In this document: positions 7,516 through 14,495 of the stretch, one piece after another
How positions within the stretch are numbered: position 1 is the first letter of the stretch
Layout: every line of letters starts with the position of its first letter
The notes under the pieces: generated by a model
The model's database searches: none
What the model was told of the DNA's origin: nothing
The model's input: only the letters and a program-made list of their open reading frames with translations
Translations under genes and position numbers: made by a program
NCBI GenBank assembly: GCA_017472115.1
Contig: JAFUQW010000075.1
Span: forward strand, 1-17,732
Source of the DNA: Bacteroidales bacterium
GTDB taxonomy: Bacteria > Bacteroidota > Bacteroidia > Bacteroidales > UBA932
Reading direction: 5' to 3'
DNA length: 17,732 nucleotides

Positions 7516-9582
7516 TCAGAATACATCTATGAATTTGAAATCGACAGACACCTTCCTGTATTTTCCACCAACCTTGTCCATAAGCATGATGTTGTAAACA
7601 TATTCAACTTCCATCTGACGGACCGCCTCAAGGTTCTCACTGATATATGAAGCCAATCCTGCCGCACGAAGAAGGGCCAGCTGGCGGTTATCCGTGATTC
7701 CCGTACTGACTGTAACGGTAATCGGCTCAAGTCCTTCTCCCACAGGCTGGTCTATATAATTTCCGTAAGATCCGTCATATCTGATACGTCCTTTGACCGG
7801 AAGTACATCAGCGGTTCCGGTGATTATGATCTGAAGTTTCTTACCGCTCTTTATATATTTGGCAAAGTCCGTATCAAACGCAGTCTCTATGATCGAGCAC
7901 ATCGATCTGGCTGCTCCGGATCTGTCCAAGCGATATTCTCCTGCCGAATAATCTTCTCGACGGGAATATCCTTCATCAACTTTGTATTCAAACCCGATAT
8001 TATAATCCAGTATCTTATTTCCGGCATCATCAAGGTGAGAAGAGACAGTAGCTGCCACTGATATATCCGTGTGATTGGAGATTGTCTTCTGTTTCTTGGC
8101 TGCAGTAACGATATTATCCTTTATTCCTTGCAGTTTGACCTCATCCATATTGGACATCACTACAAGATCGACCGGCACGAAGTCCTTCTCAGGATACATA
8201 TATGCCAGTTCCTTTCTCTCCATGTTGTCGAAGGTATATGTCTGGCCGGTCTGCCTGTTGAACACCTCAAGATGCAGGAGTTCGAAGCGGTCATCCTTGC
8301 CAACACGATATACAGGATTACTGAATTCAAGGTTGTCCGTATCCATGAAGAATCCCACATCTTCTGCCGGGACATCGAGATAGAACGGAGGCATGGAACT
8401 GATGTTGACAGCCAGGGTATTGGTCTGCGGATTGAAACTCCCAAGAGTGATTTCCGACATTCTCAAGGCATCACCTGCCATCCTTGTGGCAATCTCCTCT
8501 TCATAAAGTCTTTTCTGTATCTCTATGGTCTGAGGATTGACTCGAAGGTTATATTCTTCGAAAGTCTCTGTGTCCATTTTACGACTCCACTCGGTCATCC
8601 TCATATCAAGTTCGTCAGCAAGAAGTTTTCCATAATTCGGCAGAAGATCCGACAAGGACTGATATTCAACAGAATTGGCCGTATTATAGAAAATATAGTC
8701 ATTACCTTCAGCATCCTCTGCAAACTTCACAGATGTGACGCCCGGATACGGAGCTTCATAATACTGTCTGTCGATCTCATTGAGGATATTGACCACAGCT
8801 ATTCTCTTTTCGTCACTCACCACCGCCATATACTTATCTTCCGGATGAAGATCGCTTCCTATCGACATCCCCATCGCATGGACTTCATCCATGAGTACAC
8901 CGGTCATCGCATCATAGCGCTGCAGCCTGCCATCTGATAGAAGCACCAGAATGCATGTACCATCATGAGTGAAATGAACGGAACGCACATCAGAGCCCGT
9001 TTCAGGCATCGACGTATGAGTCATATAATTCAAGTCACACAACAACATTTCACCAGCATTAGCCAAAACCATCTTACGTTCGTTACGGCTAACAGCTATA
9101 ATAGCCCCGGATGTGCCTGCTTCCAAAGTATCTTTAGGAGCGAATTTATGCTCCGGATCAAACGTATAGACCTTTCCATTGACATCTGACACATACAGAG
9201 ACAAGCCGTCGGGGGAGAAACATGATGAAGAAGGATTTCCATCGGAATCATAACGGAATACCTGTTTCCCGCTTTTCCATAAATCAAAAGCCGCTAATCC
9301 TTTGCTTTCTCCCTTGGAATACAGTACGGTAATAACCTTGCCATCAGGACTTATGTCAAACGAAGATATGTCACCAGGTACCTTACACACTGTACCTGAC
9401 ATCACATTATACACGGTCTTGCCGCTATGATAATATCCTCCTGAAGAATACGTACCTACCGATTGCGGACGATGTTTCTGAGGATAAGAATGACTTATGA
9501 GCGATTCCTGTACGGTCTGTCCCGAGAGCGTGGCAGAAATCAACATGACTGAAAAAGTCAACAGCCTTATTCTGAAACTCAT
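7516..9582 (-). CDS. Exported beta-propeller (WD40-like) protein with shared module and OmpA-like C-terminus
   Basis: 688 residues from the ATG at 9580-9582. Longer starts up to 9654 would add a basic stretch without function and overlap the previous gene; the chosen start gives a signal peptide (MSFRIRLLTFSVMLISATLSGQ). Residues about 50-320 hold six or seven WD40/YVTN-like blades (FDISPDGKVITVLYS, CFSPDGLSLYVSDVNGKVYTFD-type repeats, VHFTHDGTCILVLLSDGRLQ). Residues about 338-462 are the module shared with the caspase protein (FEEYNLRV ... FSNPVYRV ... TGQTYTFDNMER). The last 160 residues resemble a divergent OmpA/MotB domain: LQIIITGTADVLP with Asp592, then NRQLALLRAAGLASYI with Arg639, then RKVSVDFKF. 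In OmpA domains an Asp and an Arg at such places bind peptidoglycan. The start shares one base with the upstream stop (TAATG), so translation is coupled. A scaffold or sensor role for the caspase is inference. Confidence 0.88.
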   Translation of the reverse strand: MSFRIRLLTFSVMLISATLSGQTVQESLISHSYPQKHRPQSVGTYSSGGYYHSGKTVYNVMSGTVCKVPGDISSFDISPDGKVITVLYSKGESKGLAAFDLWKSGKQVFRYDSDGNPSSSCFSPDGLSLYVSDVNGKVYTFDPEHKFAPKDTLEAGTSGAIIAVSRNERKMVLANAGEMLLCDLNYMTHTSMPETGSDVRSVHFTHDGTCILVLLSDGRLQRYDAMTGVLMDEVHAMGMSIGSDLHPEDKYMAVVSDEKRIAVVNILNEIDRQYYEAPYPGVTSVKFAEDAEGNDYIFYNTANSVEYQSLSDLLPNYGKLLADELDMRMTEWSRKMDTETFEEYNLRVNPQTIEIQKRLYEEEIATRMAGDALRMSEITLGSFNPQTNTLAVNISSMPPFYLDVPAEDVGFFMDTDNLEFSNPVYRVGKDDRFELLHLEVFNRQTGQTYTFDNMERKELAYMYPEKDFVPVDLVVMSNMDEVKLQGIKDNIVTAAKKQKTISNHTDISVAATVSSHLDDAGNKILDYNIGFEYKVDEGYSRREDYSAGEYRLDRSGAARSMCSIIETAFDTDFAKYIKSGKKLQIIITGTADVLPVKGRIRYDGSYGNYIDQPVGEGLEPITVTVSTGITDNRQLALLRAAGLASYISENLEAVRQMEVEYVYNIMLMDKVGGKYRKVSVDFKFIDVF

Positions 9583-10436
9583 TATTTTCTTATAGTTATA
9601 TCTTTTGTAATTACGAAGAAACCTGCATCTGACGAACGTCCTTTGACAAGCCATTTCTGAAAATCGGCATAATCAAGTGACGGAATCGAGTAAACATCCG
9701 AGTCGAACGGGATAGTGAAAAAATCCTTTGAAAATATGATATACAGCCGATTATACTCAATTTCCTTCGATGTTGACATCGTATATTGCTGAACATCCTC
9801 AAAGACATCATTACGGTGAAAGAAAAGATATTCACGCTTTCCTTTCACTTCAACCTTACCATCAGTCTGTGAGACATAAGGCAGCAGACGAAATACAGTT
9901 TTGTCACCATCATACTGATAGACAGCTACATACCCATCGATTGGCGATAATAATGACATGTACAGGTGATCACCGTTCCTGAATTCCAGGACTTCTTCAT
10001 TTCCTGTCGGATTGTCAAGTACCTTGATATTCAGGTCAGCCACTGCCCTCTTTTCATGCAACTCCCTGATTTTTCCTCTTATTGAAACAGAGACGAAAAA
10101 CATATCATCGGACACACCTTTTCTATATTCCGGCACTCCGATTGTCTCGATCCATTCTCCCCGTACTTCGCTTTCCCCAAATGAAAGGAGATCTGTCTGA
10201 GACTCACCATTTACAGTCTGCATGCGAGTCATGTTAAGTGCTCCCACCCGCATACCGAAATTATCCGCAATAGCCTTGACTTTTGCCCTCTGCACGACTA
10301 TTTCCTTAGCCTGTTCATAAGTGACATTCTCGGGGATGACATAAGTATAGTCAACTGAAACTGTCTGCACCCTTTGAGCGTAAGATGCTACCGCCACAAA
10401 GACTGCAGACAATATAAGAATCCCTTTTCTAAACAT
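9582..10436 (-). CDS. Exported DUF4384 domain protein
   Basis: 284 residues with a signal peptide ending at ...VASYAQ. Residues about 25-135 resemble the N-terminal fold seen in FlgT/LPP20-type envelope proteins (VTYEQAKEIVVQRAKVKAIADNFG, then DMFFVSVSIRGKI). Residues about 155-260 match the DUF4384 pattern: GDHLYMSLLSPIDGYVAVYQ, then VFRLLPY, then YLFFHRND and RLYIIFSKDFF. DUF4384 domains are commonly fused to or encoded beside C14 caspase domains in bacteria, which fits the caspase gene two positions downstream. The gene starts 10 bases after the LPP20-like gene and its stop shares a base with the propeller start. The reaction is unknown; a structural or regulatory envelope role is inferred. 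The ATG at 10436 is well supported by the signal peptide. Confidence 0.87.
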   Translation of the reverse strand: MFRKGILILSAVFVAVASYAQRVQTVSVDYTYVIPENVTYEQAKEIVVQRAKVKAIADNFGMRVGALNMTRMQTVNGESQTDLLSFGESEVRGEWIETIGVPEYRKGVSDDMFFVSVSIRGKIRELHEKRAVADLNIKVLDNPTGNEEVLEFRNGDHLYMSLLSPIDGYVAVYQYDGDKTVFRLLPYVSQTDGKVEVKGKREYLFFHRNDVFEDVQQYTMSTSKEIEYNRLYIIFSKDFFTIPFDSDVYSIPSLDYADFQKWLVKGRSSDAGFFVITKDITIRK

Positions 10437-10446
10437 AAAGGGAATA

Positions 10447-11127
10447 TTACAGATTCAATAAAGCGTTCACTTCCTCCTGAAGTTCCTCAGCCTTATTCTT
10501 CAGTTCTTCTCTAAGAGCATCCTTGGCAATAGACATGGCATCCTCATAAGCATATCCTATAACCACTCTGACCTCTTTTCTTCCTGCGCGAAGTTCCCTA
10601 TAAAGCTCCACAATCGGAATCACTCTACCCAGCTTCTGTTCCACGATACTCTTGCTCGCCATTATCGTCTCAACCACAGATGCAGCATCCATTCTTGCCT
10701 CCTGAGAGTTTGCAAGATTTGTTTCCGCTATTATTGTGAGTTCTTTCTGTATGCTTTCTGCGAGATTGATTCTTGCAAGTTCATTAGCCTGCATCAAAGC
10801 TGCATCAAATGTATCTCCTACTGACTGTGCTTCTCCTGTAACATATTTCGGATAGCCACTTTCGTCATATTGCAATTCCATCTGATAAGCCCTGTCAAGC
10901 TGCTTTTCTATCGGAAGATTACCTGGAGCGACCATCCAATCGTCCTTCTTATATTCCTTAGCCGCCTTGCGTGCAGATTTCGAAGCTCTTTCATTCAATT
11001 CCTGCTTAGTCATCTGAGAAAGTTCCTGTCTCTCTTTTGCGATTGCAACACTTGAAGATTGTGCGTTCATTGAAGTTGAACCGACCAGCATTGTACAAAA
11101 CAACGCTGCAAGTCTAAAACATTTCAT
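10447..11127 (-). CDS. LPP20-like exported protein, first gene of the caspase operon
   Basis: 226 residues from the ATG at 11125-11127, chosen over an in-frame ATG at 11160 because it gives a proper signal peptide (MKCFRLAALFCTMLVGSTSMNAQ). There is no Cys at the cleavage site, so it is probably periplasmic and not a lipoprotein, unlike Helicobacter Lpp20. Residues about 35-75 are charged and helical. Residues about 95-195 match the LPP20 family pattern (GEAQSVGDTFDAALMQANEL, then ARINLAESIQ, later a hydrophobic VRVVIGYAY strand). The C-terminus (ALREELKNKAEELQEEVNAL) is a likely amphipathic or coiled-coil helix. It begins the seven-gene operon, with a candidate promoter about 320 bases upstream. 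The biochemical role of LPP20 domains is not established; I infer a structural partner of the DUF4384 protein that follows 10 bases later. Confidence 0.82.
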   Translation of the reverse strand: MKCFRLAALFCTMLVGSTSMNAQSSSVAIAKERQELSQMTKQELNERASKSARKAAKEYKKDDWMVAPGNLPIEKQLDRAYQMELQYDESGYPKYVTGEAQSVGDTFDAALMQANELARINLAESIQKELTIIAETNLANSQEARMDAASVVETIMASKSIVEQKLGRVIPIVELYRELRAGRKEVRVVIGYAYEDAMSIAKDALREELKNKAEELQEEVNALLNL

Positions 11128-11446
11128 AGTAAGATTAATTAATTGGTTTAACATTTGCAACCTTACTGTGACCCCAAGGCAGTATATTATAAGGTATTAT
11201 AAGCGGAAAGTGTGGAGCCATTTCCGTTTATCCAAAAGAAGGTTGTGGTAAGACCCCTACAATAATAAACGATAAACACCCCACACCCGAATAGATATGA
11301 GGTGCCTCAGAATGAGACATAACTATACCTATACACGAGCGCAAGTGTCAATTCGTCATCCTATTGTATTGAAAACTACCACATTTTCTTTTGAGGATAT
11401 ACGAAAACACTTTCGCAAAATATGTCTGCTGAATCACTCAGCATGA

Positions 11447-11478
11447 CAAAGATACATTAAAACACCGGAATAATCAAC
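11447..11478 (-). promoter_or_regulatory. Candidate Bacteroidetes sigma-70 promoter for the caspase operon
   Basis: On the minus strand TATCTTTG (11454 down to 11447) matches the Bacteroidetes -7 element TAnnTTTG exactly. GTTG (11478 down to 11475) matches TTTG in three of four -33 positions, with a 20-base spacer. It was the only exact -7 match I found by eye in the 1-kb gap. Transcription would start near 11440, giving a leader of about 310 bases that begins in small hairpins (GCTGA/TCAGC at 11428-11442; CGAAA/TTTCG at 11402-11415). Confidence 0.45.
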
Positions 11479-11887
11479 CGAAATCGGAATAATAGTGCAT
11501 CCTACATTGATAATAAACGCATTACGCTGAAAATCTCGGAAATACGGGAAATAGCAATTAGCAATACACATAAAATACAATAGGCTTCTGACCAATCACA
11601 GAAGTCGAACTAAATCGGTTTCTTGTTTTTATTTAATGATACGACATATCTGATCAGACCAGGGAGATCACTTCTTCACTGCCATTCTGAACAAAGTGAA
11701 GCATCTTTATAACAAACCTTGATACGTAAATCTTTGACACTCACCTCAATAGATCCATAGCTTGCCTTCCTTACCACGCGAGCCAGACCCATCAAGACTC
11801 TGATAGACAATAGATTACGTATCACAGACTTCGAAGGGTGCAGATATCATGTTCAGAATGTCAGATGAAAGGAATAGATGACAGGCG

Positions 11888-12030
11888 AAAAAATCGTGCT
11901 GCAAGGCATAACGGCAGGCGAATACGTCGGCCTGCCGCGCTGAGCAAGCTCCGCAGTTCAAGGGCTTCCGCTCGCTATGCCTGCTCTATGCTCCTCGTTC
12001 TCCACCGAAAGGCCGGTTTTCATGGATAAA
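11888..12030 (-). ncRNA. GC-rich island with nested inverted repeats; possible structured RNA
   Basis: Three sets of inverted repeats nest here: an outer AGGCATA (11904-11910) with TATGCCT (11976-11982); inside it GGCAGGC (11913-11919) with GCCTGCC (11930-11936), loop of 10; and AGCAAGC (11943-11949) with GCTCGCT (11970-11976) allowing one G-U pair. Read on the minus strand this is a closed multi-branch structure followed, about ten bases later, by six U residues (11893-11888). Base composition is much richer in GC than the flanks. It could be a small RNA, the 3' untranslated end of the upstream operon, or a dispersed intergenic repeat. The strand is inferred from the U run. Confidence 0.35.
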
Positions 12031-12068
12031 GTCATCCTCGGGCATATTATCAACTCTAAGAACCAAGA

Positions 12069-12094
12069 GAAGCTGACCTTTTCGGGTCAGCTTC
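12069..12094 (-). terminator. Probable terminator after the housekeeping operon
   Basis: A perfect 10-bp stem, GAAGCTGACC / GGTCAGCTTC, with a 6-base loop, sits 32 bases after the stop of the thioredoxin-like lipoprotein gene. Downstream on the minus strand comes TCTTGGTTCTT, only moderately U-rich, so termination may be partial or Rho-assisted. The symmetric stem could also act on the plus strand, but no plus-strand gene ends here. Confidence 0.55.
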
Positions 12095-12125
12095 GCAACT
12101 TGCTTTGAATGCCTGATGGCGGGGA

Positions 12126-13265
12126 TTAGCGTAGAAGTCGGTCGAGGAGGCGGCGGAGGGATTTCTCGTCAACCGCCTGGCCGTCAACAAGTTCATCATT
12201 GGCGATGATGAACATCGATGGGAGGGCGGTGACGTTGTAGAGCGTCGCATATGGAGAAGCGGCACCCTGAGCGTCACATACATTGATCCATGGGAGTTCC
12301 TGATCCTTCACGGCTTTTGCCCACACTGCCTTGTCAACATCAAGGGAAATCTGATATATCTCAAGACCTTTCTTGTGATAATCGGCATAGACAGGCTTGA
12401 GAATATCCTGATTGAACATCTTCTGAGAAGCATCGGCAGCGCTCCAGAAATATACGAGGACTACTTTTGAGTCAACATCGCTCAGCCTTACCTTCTGAGA
12501 CCTGACATCAGGAAGAATGATGTCCGGATAATTGATCTCTTCGGCATTGTCTATGCGTGACTGAAGTTCAAGATAGCCATATCTTGCGTCGGCCTCTTTG
12601 CGGAGAGCCTTCACATATCTGGATTCAGGATAGACAAGTTCGAGAGAATCGGCTATAGATCTGAAATGGATCGCATCCGTATGCTGTGAGAACACCGGAA
12701 GCTCCGGTCCGAAACTCTGGAAGAATACCGGCACGACTGTCAGCGAACGGCTGTTCTGCATGACATATCTCACGCGGTCACGATAATATCTAAGATACTC
12801 CTGTCCCATATCGCGGGTTATCTGCTGAGCTTCCTTCTCTGAGGCAGACTCCAACTTGAGAGAAAGGGCATCGAGCCTGGAGAGAGCTTGAGCAAAATCC
12901 TTCTCTACCTGTGCAAGCTTGAGTGACTCTTCTGAGCCGGCAAGAGTGAAACCGCCAAGAGTATCGGACTCGACAGTCACTGCATCACCGGCCTCGAGAA
13001 GAAGTGAGGCTATCTTTGTGTCCTTATAGAACACATATACAAATTCAGGCTGTCCCTCCTCTACTGCAACCTTGTAGGAATACTTTCCGGCTGCATCTGT
13101 GGCCACGGTGTCGAGTACAACGTACCTGTTTACGTCAAGAAGCTTGACAATCACTTCGCTCGACGGAGCTGAAGCGACAGTTCCTTCGATGACGGCGTTG
13201 GTTGAACATGCTGCAGCCATGATTGCGGCAGCAACAACGATTATGATCTTACTTAATCTTTTCAT
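12126..13265 (-). CDS. Thioredoxin-fold lipoprotein with DUF4369-like N-terminus and no CxxC
   Basis: 379 residues. The lipoprotein signal ends in MAAAC (Cys20), so the protein is membrane-anchored in the envelope. Residues about 22-110 resemble DUF4369 (AVIEGTVASAPSSEVIVKLL, then FVYVFYKDTKIASLLLEAGD). A helical stretch follows. Residues about 245-379 have the AhpC/TlpA/ResA thioredoxin fold: DIILPDVRSQKVRLSDVDSK, VVLVYFWSAADASQKMF, then the cis-proline loop TALPSMFII (Pro349). Where the family carries WCxxC the sequence reads AADASQ: Asp278 and Gln281 replace both cysteines. It therefore cannot do thiol-disulphide exchange and may act in binding or as a structural relative. Its ATG overlaps the end of the HIT gene by 17 bases. 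It is last in its operon, followed by a hairpin. Confidence 0.9.
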   Translation of the reverse strand: MKRLSKIIIVVAAAIMAAACSTNAVIEGTVASAPSSEVIVKLLDVNRYVVLDTVATDAAGKYSYKVAVEEGQPEFVYVFYKDTKIASLLLEAGDAVTVESDTLGGFTLAGSEESLKLAQVEKDFAQALSRLDALSLKLESASEKEAQQITRDMGQEYLRYYRDRVRYVMQNSRSLTVVPVFFQSFGPELPVFSQHTDAIHFRSIADSLELVYPESRYVKALRKEADARYGYLELQSRIDNAEEINYPDIILPDVRSQKVRLSDVDSKVVLVYFWSAADASQKMFNQDILKPVYADYHKKGLEIYQISLDVDKAVWAKAVKDQELPWINVCDAQGAASPYATLYNVTALPSMFIIANDELVDGQAVDEKSLRRLLDRLLR

Positions 13266-13656
13266 ATTCTTTAAGAATTGCTGAGGCTATTTCAGTGAAC
13301 TCATCTGAAGTAAGCTCAAGTTTCTTTTTTCTGAAATCCATGTCAGCCTCCGTTGCGAGGGGTACAAGATGGATGTGGGTGTGAGGGACTTCCATTCCGA
13401 GCACTGCAACACCGACTCTCATGCATGGAACCGCTGCCTTGACGGCTTGAGCCACCTTCTTGGCAAAGGCGCAGAGACCCATATATGTCTCATCCTCAAG
13501 GTTGAAGATATAGTCATCCTCTACATGCTTAGGAATCACGAGGGTGTGTCCCTTTGCCATGGGAGCGATGTCAAGGAATGCGTAGAAATCATCATTCTCA
13601 GCTACCTTATAAGAAGGAATCTCCCCTTTAGCTATTTTAGTGAAAATTGTTGCCAT
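13249..13656 (-). CDS. HIT-family nucleotide hydrolase/transferase
   Basis: 135 residues from the ATG at 13654-13656; an in-frame start at 13725 would add a low-complexity stretch lying inside greA. The start MATIFTKIAKGEIPSYKV is the classic beginning of HIT proteins (Hint branch), followed by FLDIAPMAKGHTLVIPKH and the histidine triad HTHIHL with His92, His94 and His96. Hint-type enzymes hydrolyse AMP-lysine and other adenosine phosphoramidates in the cytosol; the in vivo substrate is not known. Length is normal for the family (about 110-150). The start is one base after the greA stop, so the two are coupled, an arrangement I recall from other Bacteroidales. It overlaps the next gene by 17 bases. 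Confidence 0.93.
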   Translation of the reverse strand: MATIFTKIAKGEIPSYKVAENDDFYAFLDIAPMAKGHTLVIPKHVEDDYIFNLEDETYMGLCAFAKKVAQAVKAAVPCMRVGVAVLGMEVPHTHIHLVPLATEADMDFRKKKLELTSDEFTEIASAILKEYEKIK

Positions 13657-13657
13657 A

Positions 13658-14125
13658 TTACAATGTAATGTCAAGGATTTCGAACTTGATGACGCCGGCA
13701 GGAACCTTGGCCTCCACAACGTCACCTACAGCGTGTCCCATAAGAGCCTGTCCGATAGGGGTCTTGGCAGCGAGTTTGCCGGCCATGAAGTCTGCCTCGT
13801 TTTCGCTTACGAGGGTGAAGTTCATGATCTGGTTGGTGGTAAGATTCTTTACCTTTACCTTATTGAGCATCTGCACCTTGTCCGTACCGATCTGCGACTC
13901 GTCGATCACGCGGGCATTGGCCACGAGATTCTGGAGCTTTGCGATATTGAGTTCGAGAAGGCCCTGAGCCTCTCTTGCAGCCTCATATTCCGCATTCTCA
14001 GAAAGGTCACCCTTATCTCTGGCCTCCGCGATGGCCGCAGATATTACAGGACGTTGGGCAATCGCCTCCGCAAGTTCCTTCTTTAGTTTGTCAAGACCCT
14101 CCTGGGTCATATATTGAAGTGCCAT
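13658..14125 (-). CDS. greA: Transcription elongation factor GreA
   Basis: 155 residues, close to the usual 157. The N-terminal coiled coil begins MALQYMTQEGLDKLKKELAE and carries the acidic tip ARDKGDLSENAEYEAAREAQ, where the Asp and Glu residues hold the Mg2+ that stimulates RNA cleavage in the polymerase secondary channel. The C-terminal FKBP-like domain is present (TLVSENEADFMAGKLAAKTP, then IGQALMGHAVGDVVEAKVPAG). The protein rescues backtracked RNA polymerase. The start lies 13 AT-rich bases after the previous gene, and the stop is one base before the HIT gene. Nothing is missing; this is a clear assignment. Confidence 0.97.
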   Translation of the reverse strand: MALQYMTQEGLDKLKKELAEAIAQRPVISAAIAEARDKGDLSENAEYEAAREAQGLLELNIAKLQNLVANARVIDESQIGTDKVQMLNKVKVKNLTTNQIMNFTLVSENEADFMAGKLAAKTPIGQALMGHAVGDVVEAKVPAGVIKFEILDITL

Positions 14126-14138
14126 AATTATTTAATTA

Positions 14139-14495
14139 TTAAAACTTTGGTTTCATTATTTCAGAGTAGATCACGAGTTTCTTCGGATCTATCTTTTCTT
14201 TCTTTTCTGTCTGTTCTTCAACAAGCATAGGCTTGGAAACCGGCTTTCTTGTCCTCGGCATCACCGGTGTCACCTGTATCTGCTGCAAGCTCGGCTGCGG
14301 AGAAACAGCTACCGGAGCCGGAGCAACATCTTCCTCATCAGAGTCATCATCCTGATCCTTATCATTGCCGAACATCTCGGCCCATTCATGGACCTTCTCA
14401 GCAGTCTCTACTCTGCCGGATGACCTCAGTTTCTTTTCCACAAGCTTGAACGCCAATGGAAGAAGCACCAGAAGTAAGCCTAATATCGTTTCCAT
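14139..14495 (-). CDS. Small membrane-anchored protein of unknown function
   Basis: 118 residues, not assigned to a named family. The N-terminus (METILGLLLVLLPLAFKLVE) is one hydrophobic helix without a cleavage site, so it is probably a membrane anchor. It is followed by a short basic helix, a very acidic run (DKDQDDDSDEED at about residues 45-57), a Pro/Gln-rich linker and a basic C-terminus ending KKLVIYSEIMKPKF. I recall a similar ending (IYSEIMKPKF) on small Bacteroidales proteins of unknown function, which supports the gene being real. The ATG at 14495 overlaps the end of ribF by 16 bases, and greA follows 13 bases later. The layout, anchor plus disordered linker plus short conserved tail, suggests a tethered peptide that binds a cytosolic partner; this is inference. 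Confidence 0.75.
   Translation of the reverse strand: METILGLLLVLLPLAFKLVEKKLRSSGRVETAEKVHEWAEMFGNDKDQDDDSDEEDVAPAPVAVSPQPSLQQIQVTPVMPRTRKPVSKPMLVEEQTEKKEKIDPKKLVIYSEIMKPKF

Larger units (their letters stand above)
11128..12125. other. Gene-free interval of about 1 kb between the two operons
   Basis: No reading frame here looks like protein. The only open frame of any size on the plus strand (11838-12029) is Arg/Ser-rich, has no recognisable start context and lies in the GC-rich structured island. The AT-rich part (11128-11880) holds the candidate promoter and several short inverted repeats (CTTCTG/CAGAAG near 11585-11604; CTTCACT/AGTGAAG at 11674-11701). The right part holds the structured island and the terminator, listed separately. 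No tRNA, CRISPR or insertion-sequence end was seen. Confidence 0.7.

Noticed and set aside
8071..8937. 288-codon plus-strand open frame
   Set aside because: Lies opposite the well-supported propeller gene, has no family motif or start signal, and is a composition shadow.
11674..11701. CTTCACT/AGTGAAG inverted repeat as a terminator
   Set aside because: The loop is 14 bases, the stem 7, and there is no U run on either side or gene ending nearby.
11838..12029. 63-codon plus-strand open frame in the intergenic gap
   Set aside because: Arg/Ser-rich product typical of GC-rich noncoding DNA, and it coincides with the nested inverted repeats.
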